Shown piece by piece: positions 27,082 through 35,752 of a stretch of DNA of 64,000 nucleotides (position 1 is its first letter; the number at the start of each line of letters is the position of its first letter). The stretch covers positions 33,532 through 97,531 of the forward strand of contig CAYZUG010000007.1 of assembly GCA_964481865.1 (NCBI GenBank). The letters are read 5' to 3'. This DNA comes from Thermomonas sp964481865 (GTDB lineage Bacteria; Pseudomonadota; Gammaproteobacteria; Xanthomonadales; Xanthomonadaceae). Both the position numbers and the translations under genes were made by a program. The notes under the pieces were generated by a model. It was given only the letters and a program-made list of their open reading frames with translations, made no database searches and was not told where the DNA came from.

Positions 27082-27666
27082 TCACTTCTCTTGTCGCTTC
27101 GCCTCAACACGCGGCGGCGGCTCACCTTGCCAGCGCCGTACAGAACGCTGAAAGAACTGACTATTCGGCACGCGCAACAAACTTTCATAACCATCGGGAT
27201 GTTGCTCTGACAAGGTGACATAGATCAGGTTGATATCCACGACCTGTCCCCGCAATCCGCGCTTTTCGCCATCATCTACCAGCTCAATATGATCCAGCAG
27301 GCGGAACGGGCGCGTCGTCAAAATCAAGAACGAACAGAAGATATTGGTCAGCACACTCCATGCGGCAAAAAATGCCACCGCCGCAACTGTGGCGAAGCCA
27401 GTGAAGGCGCCCCACAACACACCAGCAGAAACACCCAGGCGTTGCAAAACTGCCAAAGTCGTGGCCAGTGCAATCAAAAAGGTAGAAACGCGGCGTGAAG
27501 CCATGACCACCATTGGCGGCAACTCATAACGTTCCGCCAAACGACGCAACAAGCGCAAAACCAGCCAGCGCAACGTAAAGCCAACAATCAGAATCAACAC
27601 GATTTGCAGGGCTGGCACCACAACATCCAACCAAGGGTGCAGCCAAATGGGAGCATACATATTCAT
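27082..27666 (-). CDS. Small MscS-family mechanosensitive channel protein
   Basis: A 194-aa inner-membrane protein. Hydrophobic helices lie at about 13-35, 57-78 and 84-115. The last is the Gly/Ala-rich pore-lining type ('GAFTGFATVAAVAFFAAWSVLTNIF'), followed by the beta-domain segment 'RPFRLLDHIELVDDG'. It lacks most of the C-terminal alpha/beta vestibule of the 286-aa E. coli MscS and ends soon after the beta domain, so it is a minimal version. A role in releasing solutes on osmotic downshock is inferred from the family. Confidence 0.75.
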   Translation of the reverse strand: MNMYAPIWLHPWLDVVVPALQIVLILIVGFTLRWLVLRLLRRLAERYELPPMVVMASRRVSTFLIALATTLAVLQRLGVSAGVLWGAFTGFATVAAVAFFAAWSVLTNIFCSFLILTTRPFRLLDHIELVDDGEKRGLRGQVVDINLIYVTLSEQHPDGYESLLRVPNSQFFQRSVRRWQGEPPPRVEAKRQEK

Positions 27667-27757
27667 GCTGCCATTCTAACGAGCCACGACACAGGCTGCT
27701 GATACAAATGCGCCACAAGACACGCCACATACAGACTGCGCTTGCGATAATGCGAGT

Positions 27758-27949
27758 ATGGACAAGGTCATTTCACTTGCACAACTCACCCCACCACCAA
27801 CGCCACCCGAGCCACCGCTGCCATCGGACTGTTGTGACAGCGGTTGCCCAAGTTGCGTGCATGACGTGTATGCGGAAGAGCTGGCGTATTACCGCGAAGC
27901 ACTGGCGGCCTGGAAAAAACAGCATCCAGATGCTGAACAAGGTCAATAA
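27758..27949 (+). CDS. Small oxidoreductase-like (PF09791-type) cysteine motif protein
   Basis: A 63-aa protein with a Pro-rich start and the motif 'CCDSGCPSCVHDVYAEEL' (25-42). This matches the short 'oxidoreductase-like, N-terminal' family, in which four or more cysteines probably bind a metal or cluster. The function is unknown. It ends only seven bases from the convergent nrdB stop. Confidence 0.65.
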   Translation: MDKVISLAQLTPPPTPPEPPLPSDCCDSGCPSCVHDVYAEELAYYREALAAWKKQHPDAEQGQ

Positions 27950-27956
27950 TCACGCA

Positions 27957-28976
27957 TCAAAAGGCGTGATCAAAACTCACTTCACCCTGCACACCGACTT
28001 GATACGCCGACACACGTCGTTCAAAGAAATTCGTCAGCTCCTGCACATCCTGTAGCTCCATGAACGGCAATGGATTGCGCACATTGTATTTTTTCACCAT
28101 CCCCAACTTGACGAAGTGGTTATCCGCACAATGTTGCAGATACTGCCGCATATCACGCGTTGAAATACCGGCAACACCGCCCGACAACACATCTTCCGCA
28201 AACTGCAATTCGCATGCGATGGCTTCTTCCAGCATCTGATAGACCTGTTCTTCCATGCTGGCATCGAACAGCTCGGGCTCTTCAGCACGAATTGTTCGCA
28301 CGCACTCAAATGCAAATTCCATATGGCAGCTTTCATCACGGAATACCCAGTTGGTGCCAGATGCCAACCCTGGCAACAACCCACGTGAACGGAAGAAATA
28401 CACATAGGCAAACGCAGCGAAGAAGAACAGCCCCTCAATGCAGGCGGCAAAGCAAATCTGATTGAGCAGGAACTGACGCCGCTGGTCGCGGGTTTCGATA
28501 CGCTTCAAATCTTGCAACGCATCAATCCACTTGAAGCAGAAATCCGCTTTCTTCTTGATCGACGGAATATTCTCCACCGCTGCAAACGCTTTGAAGCGTT
28601 CTTCCGGATCAGGCAGATAATTGTCCAGTAAGGTCAAGTAGAACTGCACATGCAACGCTTCTTCGTACAACTGCCGTGACAGATACATACGTGCTTCTGG
28701 CGCGTTGAGATGCTGATACAGGTTCAGCACAAGATTGTTCGAGACGATGGAATCGCCAGTGGCAAAAAACGCCACCAAGCGATGAATCAGATGCTGATCG
28801 GCTGGCGTCATCTTGCTGTGCAAGTCGGTGATATCGATCTGGAAATTGATCTCATCAACCGTCCAGCTGTTCTTGATTGCATCCCGGTACATTTCATAAA
28901 ACTGCGGGTAACGCATTGGCCGCAACGTCAGCTCGAAACCGGGGTCGAGCAACATATTTCTTGGCTGTGTGGACAT
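27957..28976 (-). CDS. nrdB: Class I ribonucleotide-diphosphate reductase, beta subunit
   Basis: Houses the diiron-tyrosyl radical that starts ribonucleotide reduction in the NrdA partner. In the 339 aa the diiron ligands align with E. coli NrdB: D75, E106, H109, then E181, E215, H218, with identical spacing. The radical tyrosine is at Y113, four residues after H109. It is an iron-tyrosyl enzyme that needs oxygen. It lies 44 bp downstream of nrdA and is presumably under the same cobalamin riboswitch. Confidence 0.95.
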   Translation of the reverse strand: MSTQPRNMLLDPGFELTLRPMRYPQFYEMYRDAIKNSWTVDEINFQIDITDLHSKMTPADQHLIHRLVAFFATGDSIVSNNLVLNLYQHLNAPEARMYLSRQLYEEALHVQFYLTLLDNYLPDPEERFKAFAAVENIPSIKKKADFCFKWIDALQDLKRIETRDQRRQFLLNQICFAACIEGLFFFAAFAYVYFFRSRGLLPGLASGTNWVFRDESCHMEFAFECVRTIRAEEPELFDASMEEQVYQMLEEAIACELQFAEDVLSGGVAGISTRDMRQYLQHCADNHFVKLGMVKKYNVRNPLPFMELQDVQELTNFFERRVSAYQVGVQGEVSFDHAF

Positions 28977-29020
28977 TGAAATCTCCCTGCCTTCCCCACT
29001 GGAGAAAGCATCTGTAAGTG

Positions 29021-31414
29021 TTATTGACAGGCTTCGCAGCTCTCTGGGTTTTCCAGCGAACAGGCCACCGCTTGTGCAGGGCTATAGCTTGAGACCGTAG
29101 TTTTGGCGATCTTTGTTGCTGGGCGTGAGCGCAGGTAGTAACAGGTCTTGATGCCCTGCTTCCATGCGTACATATACATCGAAGACAACGCGCCAATCGT
29201 CGGGCTTTCCATGAACAAATTGAGTGATGCCGATTGATCAATAAACGCACCGCGCTCGGCGGCCATATCAATCAAACTCCGCATCGGCAATTCCCACACC
29301 GTGCGATACACCTGACGCAGCGTTTCTGGAATTTGCGAAATACTTTGAATTGAGCCATCGGCCAGCTTGATCGCATCGCGCATTTCGGGTGTCCACAGAC
29401 CCAGCTGCTTCAGCTCTGCTACCAAATAGCGATTCACCTGCAGGAAATCGCCTGACAAGGTTTCACGCTTGAACAAGTTGGACACTTGCGGCTCAACACA
29501 TTCATAGCAACCAGCGATGGAAGCGATGGTGGCCGTTGGCGCAATCGCAATCAGCAGTGAATTGCGCAGGCCATGCGTTTTGATGCGCTCACGCAAGCCT
29601 TCCCAGCGTGCCGCATGTGCTGGCACAACATCCCAAGCATCAAACTGCAACGCACCAATCGAGGCACGCGTGTCTGCAAAAGAAGCATGCGCACCCCGCT
29701 CAATCGCCAGCTCACACGATGTATCTAAGGCATGAAAATAAATGGTTTCGGCGATTTCTTTGGACAACGCACGCGCTGCATCCGAATCAAACGGAAGACG
29801 CTTGCGGAAGAACACATCCTGCAAGCCCATACAGCCCAGCCCCACCGGGCGCCAACGCAAATTACCGCGTCGTGCCTGCTCGATTGGGTAGAAATTAAGA
29901 TCAATTACACGGTCCAACTGACGCACGGCAAGGCGCACCGTTTCCGCCAACTTGTCGAAATCGAAATCACCGTACTCATCCATGTGATGCGCAAGATTGA
30001 TCGAACCAAGATTGCAGACAGCCGTTTCTGCATTGTTGGTGACTTCCAGAATCTCTGTACACAGATTGGAGAGATGAATGACATTTTCGGCGCGCAATGT
30101 CTGGTTACTTGCACGGTTGCACTTGTCTTTGAACGTCATCCAGCCATTACCGGTTTCGGCCAGGGTACGCATCATGCGTGCATACAGCTTGCGCGCGGGG
30201 ACGGTTTTCAGTGCTTTGCCCTGCACTTCTGCCTGCACATAGGCATGCTCGAAGTCATCACCGTACAAATCCACCAGCTCGGGGACTTTTGCCGGATCAA
30301 ACAATGACCATTCCTGATCCTGCTCAACCCGTTTCATAAACAGATCAGGCACCCAGTTGGCGATATTCAGATTGTGCGTCCGCCGTGCCTCATCACCCGC
30401 GTTGTCGCGCAACTCCAAGAAGTCTTCGATGTCGGCATGCCAGCTTTCCAGATATACACACGCCGCACCTTTGCGTTTGCCGCCTTGGTTGACCGCTGCC
30501 ACCGAGGAATCCAGCGTTTTCAGCCAGGGCACGATGCCATTGGAATGCCCATTGGTTGAGCGAATCAATGAGCCACGCGAACGCACACGGCTATAGCTCA
30601 CGCCGATGCCACCACTGAATTTGGAGAGCTGTGCGATGTCGCCATATTTGGCGTAGATGGATTCCAGTGAATCCTGCGGCGAATCCAGCAAGAAGCAAGA
30701 CGACAACTGTTCGTGCGTGGTTCCTGCATTGAAAAGTGTCGGGCTGGATGGCAAGTAATCCAAGCGCCCCAACCGCTGATACAGCGCTAATGCTTCCGGC
30801 ACATCTTCAGACAAGGCGCTGGCGATACGCAGGAAGAAGTGTTGCGGTGTTTCAAGCACTTTCCGGGTATGCGGATGCCGCAACAAGTAACGGTCATACA
30901 TGGTACGCAGACCGAAATAGTCAAAATTCAGATCGAATGAAAGATCCAGTGCATCATTCAGTTTGCGCGCATTGGCCTGCACAAACCCCAGTAAGCGATC
31001 GTTGATAAGCCCCAACTCGTGCCCGCGCCCGATGGACTGCGAAAAAGCGTGGATCTCCTGCCCGGACACTTCCTTGGCAATGTAATTGGCCAGCAAACGT
31101 GCTGCCAAACGGCCATATTCGGGTTCTTCACCGATCAACAATGCCGCCGTGCGGATCGACAGTTCATCCAGCTCTTGTGTGCTCGCACCGTTGTACAGCC
31201 CAGAAATCGTACGCGTGGCCACGCGCATGGGATCGACCGCATGTAAGCCCTCGCAACTGCGTTGAACGGCACGCACGATCTTGTTGAGATCAACCGGTTC
31301 CATACTGCCATTGCGCTTAGTGACGCACATGACGGTCGCCGTCGGTGGCGGTGTCAAATCAAACTCGGGGCTGGTCGCGACCACTTCGGCTGGCGCGGCA
31401 TCATGTGACGTCAT
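29021..31414 (-). CDS. nrdA: Class I ribonucleotide-diphosphate reductase, alpha subunit
   Basis: Reduces ribonucleoside diphosphates to deoxy forms. It is 797 aa from the ATG at 31414, which has GGAG seven bases upstream; a GTG eight codons earlier lacks a ribosome site. An N-terminal ATP-cone (about 27-120, 'VTKRNGSMEPVDLNKIVRAV') gives allosteric activity control. The catalytic pocket has 'LSSCFLLD' (first redox Cys) and 'NLCTEI' (thiyl Cys with Asn and Glu). The 'TATIASIAG' segment and the C-terminal 'SCEACQ' thiol pair that accepts electrons from thioredoxin or glutaredoxin are present. Confidence 0.96.
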   Translation of the reverse strand: MTSHDAAPAEVVATSPEFDLTPPPTATVMCVTKRNGSMEPVDLNKIVRAVQRSCEGLHAVDPMRVATRTISGLYNGASTQELDELSIRTAALLIGEEPEYGRLAARLLANYIAKEVSGQEIHAFSQSIGRGHELGLINDRLLGFVQANARKLNDALDLSFDLNFDYFGLRTMYDRYLLRHPHTRKVLETPQHFFLRIASALSEDVPEALALYQRLGRLDYLPSSPTLFNAGTTHEQLSSCFLLDSPQDSLESIYAKYGDIAQLSKFSGGIGVSYSRVRSRGSLIRSTNGHSNGIVPWLKTLDSSVAAVNQGGKRKGAACVYLESWHADIEDFLELRDNAGDEARRTHNLNIANWVPDLFMKRVEQDQEWSLFDPAKVPELVDLYGDDFEHAYVQAEVQGKALKTVPARKLYARMMRTLAETGNGWMTFKDKCNRASNQTLRAENVIHLSNLCTEILEVTNNAETAVCNLGSINLAHHMDEYGDFDFDKLAETVRLAVRQLDRVIDLNFYPIEQARRGNLRWRPVGLGCMGLQDVFFRKRLPFDSDAARALSKEIAETIYFHALDTSCELAIERGAHASFADTRASIGALQFDAWDVVPAHAARWEGLRERIKTHGLRNSLLIAIAPTATIASIAGCYECVEPQVSNLFKRETLSGDFLQVNRYLVAELKQLGLWTPEMRDAIKLADGSIQSISQIPETLRQVYRTVWELPMRSLIDMAAERGAFIDQSASLNLFMESPTIGALSSMYMYAWKQGIKTCYYLRSRPATKIAKTTVSSYSPAQAVACSLENPESCEACQ

Positions 31415-31601
31415 TGGGGTTCTCCATGCGTGATGCACAGACCCGGCTTATCCCTCGTAAGCTCGGCTGGCATTGGAAACGCAGGGTAGAACAGCGGTGT
31501 CGCACGGCCTGAGACTGCGCGATCACGCGCAAGACCATGCTGCACCAGCCATCTCCCCCCGGAGATTCCGCGGCCGGCACCGCGCGTTGTGCTTCGCGCG
31601 G
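31415..31601 (-). promoter_or_regulatory. Leader between riboswitch and nrdA (expression platform)
   Basis: A transcribed leader of about 190 nt between the aptamer and the nrdA start. Right after the aptamer is a 7-bp GC hairpin (31580-31586 with 31595-31601). A second perfect 6-bp hairpin follows (31551-31566). Neither has a T-run. The nrdA Shine-Dalgarno sequence GGAG is near 31420. The switching mechanism, termination or translational, cannot be settled by eye. Confidence 0.5.
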
Positions 31602-31797
31602 CTGTCGGCAGGTCTTCGGACTGATGGGCGTGGTGCATCCTAGCCGCCGCTTCCCAAGGTGTTAGACCTCAGTGCTCTTGGCGGGTTCGTTCCCAATTAC
31701 CGCTGCGGGGCAGTGCTGGAATAGGTCTTTTGCATACGCAATCAACCGCACCAGACTTCCCTTTTAATTCGACAGGTTGTGGCTGCCGAAACCGACG
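31602..31797 (-). promoter_or_regulatory. Cobalamin (B12) riboswitch controlling nrdAB
   Basis: Read on the minus strand the region has the conserved cobalamin aptamer blocks in order. They are AAAGGGAA followed by a GGTG, the core CACTGCCCCGCAGCGGTAA (complement of 31697-31715), GAACGAACCC, CACTGAGG, CTTGGGAAG, and the B12 box AGTCCGAAGACCTGCC (complement of 31607-31622). The ends can pair (GTCGG near 31792-31796 with CCGAC near 31604-31608) to form P1. It lies directly in front of nrdA-nrdB. In Streptomyces, cobalamin riboswitches shut down the B12-independent reductase when B12 allows a class II enzyme to work. Confidence 0.92.
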
Positions 31798-31802
31798 ACC
31801 AC

Positions 31803-31831
31803 AAGATATGCCGTTCACCCTAAATGGTCAA
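31803..31831 (-). promoter_or_regulatory. Sigma-70 promoter of the nrdAB leader
   Basis: On the minus strand there is a -35 TTGACC (31826-31831), a 17-bp spacer and a -10 TATCTT (31803-31808). The predicted start is near 31796, exactly where the riboswitch P1 begins. The -35 overlaps the stop codon of the upstream transferase gene. Confidence 0.6.
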
Positions 31832-32556
31832 GCCTCATCCCGCAAAGCATGCACCGCTGCCAATGGCGCTTGGCTATAACGCCAATAACGCGCCGTTTCC
31901 AGCACTTCACCAGTGATTTCCAAGTGCGCTTGCGCGGGCATTGCCAATGCAAGCGCCCCTGTCTGAAAGCCCCAACTCCGTGCTTCGGCCAGGTCTGCTT
32001 TGCATGTTTTCGCGACCAGCAAGCGCGCTTGTCGCGGCAGTATTCCTGTACCTGACTGTTTGCCATGCGCTTCTTTCAGTGCCCAATAGGTCTGAAAGAC
32101 CGCTGCTTGCTGGCTTGCACTGGCCATCTGCACATCGCGTACTTCTTCCTCAGGAAACACGAATTTCGCCAGTGCCAACCAATCCCGTGTGCGCTGCGCA
32201 AGCTCGATATCGATACCAATCGGCACATCCGCCAACGCTACCGCTAACCAGTCTGCGCTATGGCTCACTGACAAAAATAGTGGGCTTGGCTCGCCATCCA
32301 GCAGCAACCCGGGGCGACCATCCGCATGCACATGCCATGACAAGCGGCTCGGCATAACGTCAAACCACCGCACGGCCAAGCACCTTGCCTGCCAATGTCC
32401 GGCAAGAAAGCTGGCACGTCGAGCCGCATCATGCATGGCAGAAAAACGCAATTGCTCGGCTTCACTCAACCAGCCCAGCCCGGCAGACATCGCCTGCGCC
32501 AACGTATCGGCGATAGGCAACACCTGCAATTGCACACGCCCACAGGCTGGCTGCAT
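31828..32556 (-). CDS. 4'-phosphopantetheinyl transferase, Sfp type
   Basis: Transfers the phosphopantetheine arm of CoA to a conserved Ser of carrier proteins. The 242 aa carry the Sfp-type motifs: 'SVSHSADWLAVAL' (97-109), magnesium ligands D116 and E118 in 'GIDIE', and 'WALKEAHGK' (158-166) with K161/E162. It begins six bases after clpA on the same strand, so it is probably co-transcribed with it. No polyketide or non-ribosomal peptide cluster is in the window, so its target could be a fatty-acid-type or pigment (aryl polyene, xanthomonadin) carrier elsewhere. Confidence 0.88.
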   Translation of the reverse strand: MQPACGRVQLQVLPIADTLAQAMSAGLGWLSEAEQLRFSAMHDAARRASFLAGHWQARCLAVRWFDVMPSRLSWHVHADGRPGLLLDGEPSPLFLSVSHSADWLAVALADVPIGIDIELAQRTRDWLALAKFVFPEEEVRDVQMASASQQAAVFQTYWALKEAHGKQSGTGILPRQARLLVAKTCKADLAEARSWGFQTGALALAMPAQAHLEITGEVLETARYWRYSQAPLAAVHALRDEA

Positions 32557-32562
32557 GGTGAA

Positions 32563-34845
32563 TCAATCGTCCACGAGTGCAGGCAACAGTTTTTCCGGTT
32601 CGGCCTGAACATCCAACGTCAGCTCACCATCAACCGCATCCACCGTGACACGCCCACCTGCAACCAGTTTGCCGAAGAGCAGTTCATCCGCCAACGGACG
32701 CTTGATCTTGTCCTGTATCAAGCGCGCCATCGGGCGGGCACCCATTTGTGGATCAAACCCATGCTGCCCCAACCAGTCCCGCGCCGCTGGTGTAGCCGTC
32801 AAGACCACCTGTTTTTCATGCAACTGCATGTCAAGTTCAATCAGGAATTTATCGACAACACGCAGGATATGCTCAAAGCCCAAGGCGTCGAACTGCACCA
32901 CCGCATCCAAACGGTTACGGAATTCGGGGGTAAAACCACGGCGAATGGCCTCCATCGCATCCGGGCTATGGTCTTGCTTGGTGAAACCAATACTGCGACG
33001 TGCAGCCTGTGTGGCACCGATATTGGTTGTCATCACCACGATGACATTGCGGAAGTTGGCTTCCCGCCCATTGGTATCGGTCAGCGTGCCACGATCCATG
33101 ACCTGCAGCAGGATATTGAAAATATCCGGATGCGATTTCTCGATTTCATCCAGCAACAAAACGCAATGCGGGGTTTTGACGATTTTTTCCGTCAGCAGCC
33201 CACCTTGGTTGAAACCCACATAACCGGGCGGCGCGCCAATCAAGCGCGATACCGAATGCGGCTCCATGTATTCACTCATATCGAAGCGAATCAGCTCGAT
33301 TCCCAGCTGCATCGCAAGTTGCCGGGTGACCTCGGTTTTCCCAACACCCGTAGGCCCTGCGAACAAGAAGCTGCCAATCGGTTTATCTGGATTCCCCAGC
33401 CCTGAGCGCGCCAGTTTGATTGCCGAGGTCAAGGTGGTAATCGCTGGATCTTGCCCGAAGATGACCATCTTCAAGTTCCGGTCCAGATGCTGCAGCACAT
33501 CCTTGTCGGTTGCCGAGACTTGTTTCGCCGGAATCCGTGCCATTTTGGCAATGATGGTTTCAATTTCCTCGACATCAATACAGGTTTTACGCACATCCTC
33601 GGCCTGCAGATGTTGCCGCGCCCCCGCTTCATCAATCACATCAATCGCTTTATCCGGCAGCAAACGATCGCCAATGTGCTTCACCGACAGATCTACTGCG
33701 GCCTTAATCGCCTCATCGGTATAACGTACGTTGTGATGCGCTTCGTATTTCGGGCGTAGCCCTTTCAGGATATCAACCGCTTCACTGACGGTTGGCTCAA
33801 CGATGTCGATTTTCTGAAAACGCCGCGCTAATGCGTGATCTTTCTCGAAAACGCCACGATATTCCTGGAAGGTTGTCGAACCGATACAGCGCAGCTCACC
33901 ATTGGCCAGCACCGGCTTGATGAGATTGGAAGCATCCATGGTGCCACCACTGGTTGAACCCGCCCCAATGATGGTGTGGATTTCATCAATGAACAGCACT
34001 GCATTGGGTTGTTTTTTCAATGCCGCTAACACGCCTTTCAAGCGCTTTTCAAAATCACCGCGGTATTTGGTGCCTGCCACCAATGCCCCCAAGTCGAGCG
34101 CGTAGATCACCGCATCTGCCAATACATCGGGAACCTCACCATCAACAATGCGTTTGGCCAAGCCTTCTGCCAAAGCGGTTTTACCTACGCCTGACTCTCC
34201 CACATACAAGGGGTTGTTTTTGCGACGGCGGCAGAGCACCTGGATCGTGCGTTCAATTTCTTCCGCACGCCCCACCAACGGATCAATCTTCCCGGCTTGG
34301 GCTGCTTCGTTGAGATTGGTAGCGAACTCAGTGAGCGGGTCTGCTTTTGCCGCTGTTTCATCGCCTTCACTTTTCGTTTCGCCATCCTGCGCTTCTTGTT
34401 GGGCGCCATCATCGGACTTGGCAATACCATGCGAAATGTAGTTGACGATATCCAGCCGATACACATCCTGCTGATTGAGGAAATACACCGCATGCGAATC
34501 TTTTTCACCAAAGATGGCAACCAGTACATTCGCTCCGGTGACTTCCTTTTTGCCGGAGGACTGCACGTGATACACCGCACGCTGCAACACCCGCTGAAAA
34601 CCCAACGTTGGTTGCGTATCACGCCCATCACCTTCAGGAAGACGATTGACAGACACATCCGCCGCGTTCACCAACTCGGTACGCAAGCGCTGAAGATCAG
34701 CCCCTACCGCCTGCAACACCAGCTTCGCGGATGGGTTATCCAACAAGGCCAACAGCAAATGCTCCACCGTCATGTACTCGAAACGCGCCTCACGGGTGCG
34801 TTCGTAGCACTGACTAATGGTTTGTTCGAGGTCTTTGCTGAACAT
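32563..34845 (-). CDS. clpA: ATP-dependent Clp protease ATP-binding subunit ClpA
   Basis: An AAA+ unfoldase that feeds proteins to ClpP, using ClpS as adaptor. It is 760 aa from the ATG at 34845 (GGAG nine bases upstream; the frame extends seven codons further, but the family starts here). The N-domain is 'MTVEHLLLALLD', Walker A1 'GESGVGKT' lies near 216 and Walker A2 'GPTGVGKT' near 496, with the ClpP-binding region in the second AAA+ module. It lies 70 bp downstream of clpS and six bases upstream of the transferase gene. Confidence 0.96.
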   Translation of the reverse strand: MFSKDLEQTISQCYERTREARFEYMTVEHLLLALLDNPSAKLVLQAVGADLQRLRTELVNAADVSVNRLPEGDGRDTQPTLGFQRVLQRAVYHVQSSGKKEVTGANVLVAIFGEKDSHAVYFLNQQDVYRLDIVNYISHGIAKSDDGAQQEAQDGETKSEGDETAAKADPLTEFATNLNEAAQAGKIDPLVGRAEEIERTIQVLCRRRKNNPLYVGESGVGKTALAEGLAKRIVDGEVPDVLADAVIYALDLGALVAGTKYRGDFEKRLKGVLAALKKQPNAVLFIDEIHTIIGAGSTSGGTMDASNLIKPVLANGELRCIGSTTFQEYRGVFEKDHALARRFQKIDIVEPTVSEAVDILKGLRPKYEAHHNVRYTDEAIKAAVDLSVKHIGDRLLPDKAIDVIDEAGARQHLQAEDVRKTCIDVEEIETIIAKMARIPAKQVSATDKDVLQHLDRNLKMVIFGQDPAITTLTSAIKLARSGLGNPDKPIGSFLFAGPTGVGKTEVTRQLAMQLGIELIRFDMSEYMEPHSVSRLIGAPPGYVGFNQGGLLTEKIVKTPHCVLLLDEIEKSHPDIFNILLQVMDRGTLTDTNGREANFRNVIVVMTTNIGATQAARRSIGFTKQDHSPDAMEAIRRGFTPEFRNRLDAVVQFDALGFEHILRVVDKFLIELDMQLHEKQVVLTATPAARDWLGQHGFDPQMGARPMARLIQDKIKRPLADELLFGKLVAGGRVTVDAVDGELTLDVQAEPEKLLPALVDD

Positions 34846-34915
34846 GGGCTGGAACTCCAGAAACATCTATCTACCTATGTAAGGTACAAATGCCTCCAGA
34901 ACAAGTCCCAGCGAA

Positions 34916-35245
34916 TTACGCCTGCTCCATCGTACAAAGCAAAGGATGCTGGTTCAGTTGCGCATACGCATTGACTTGCGCAACTTTCGATTCAGCGATT
35001 TCACGGGTAAACATTCCGCAAACGCCCTTGCCACGGGTATGGACATGCAACATCACTTGCGTGGCTTGTTCAATTCCCATAGAAAAAAAGCGGATCAGGA
35101 CTTCAACCACAAAATCCATCGGTGTGTAGTCGTCATTCAGCAAAAGCACCGTATAAAGCGGCGGACGTGCAAGCTCTGGCTTGGCTGGTGCAAGGGCAAC
35201 ACCATGCGCATGCTGATCGTGTGGGTTGTCTATTGGCTCAGGCAT
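34916..35245 (-). CDS. clpS: ClpS, adaptor of the ClpAP protease
   Basis: Presents N-end-rule substrates to ClpA. It is 109 aa from the ATG at 35245, with a variable Pro-rich N-terminus and then the conserved core 'YTVLLLNDDYTPMDFVVEVL' (about 31-50) and 'MLHVHTRGKGVCGMFTREIAE'. The acidic NDDYTP and Met residues form the N-degron pocket. A TTG two codons further upstream is less likely. The -10 element lies only six bases before the ATG (see separate entry). Confidence 0.95.
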   Translation of the reverse strand: MPEPIDNPHDQHAHGVALAPAKPELARPPLYTVLLLNDDYTPMDFVVEVLIRFFSMGIEQATQVMLHVHTRGKGVCGMFTREIAESKVAQVNAYAQLNQHPLLCTMEQA

Positions 35246-35251
35246 GGGCAA

Positions 35252-35257
35252 ATTATA
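35252..35257 (-). promoter_or_regulatory. Perfect -10 box next to the clpS start
   Basis: TATAAT on the minus strand ends six bases before the clpS ATG. If used, transcription would start at or within a base or two of the start codon, giving a leaderless or nearly leaderless message. No good -35 is seen at 16-18 bp. No Shine-Dalgarno sequence precedes the ATG. Confidence 0.4.
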
Positions 35258-35305
35258 CGAAGCCGGAAGCGCTTGCGGCTGAACCTGTCATTTTTGGAGA
35301 CTTTA

Positions 35306-35752
35306 ATGCGCTGGCAAACCGACATTACTGTCGCCACACTCGTTGCACGCAACGGAAAACTGCTCTGCGTGGAAGAGCATGCCGCCGGACAATTGGTTAT
35401 CAATCAGCCGGCCGGACATCTGGAGCCCAACGAAAGCCTGATTGAAGCCGCAGTCCGCGAAACCCGTGAAGAATCCGGCTGGCATGTGCGCCCTACCCAT
35501 CTGGTTGGCACGTATCAATGGCAAGTGCCGGAAACCGGCAAGCAATACATTCGCTTTGCCTTTGCTGCCGACCCTGTCAGTGAAATCGCCAATGCGCAGT
35601 TGGATGAAGGCATTGTGCGTGCGCTGTGGCTGACGCCTTCCGAATTGCAGGCCGCCGCCGCGCGTCATCGCAGCCCGCTGGTTTGGCGTGTCGTGACCGA
35701 TTATCTTGCTGGCAGTCGGCATCCTCTGTCTTTAGTGCAGCACATCGCATGA
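35306..35752 (+). CDS. Nudix hydrolase, NudJ-like
   Basis: A 148-aa hydrolase of nucleoside-diphosphate-linked compounds. The Nudix box runs from G37 to W59 ('GHLEPNES...RETREESGW') and binds the metal. The start at 35306 has TTGGAGAC upstream; the open frame begins earlier but without support. It sits divergently beside clpS and overlaps mnmA by ATGA. The linkage nudJ-mnmA-hflD is known from many gammaproteobacteria, where NudJ acts on thiamin pyrophosphate-like and nucleotide phosphates. Confidence 0.88.
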   Translation: MRWQTDITVATLVARNGKLLCVEEHAAGQLVINQPAGHLEPNESLIEAAVRETREESGWHVRPTHLVGTYQWQVPETGKQYIRFAFAADPVSEIANAQLDEGIVRALWLTPSELQAAAARHRSPLVWRVVTDYLAGSRHPLSLVQHIA

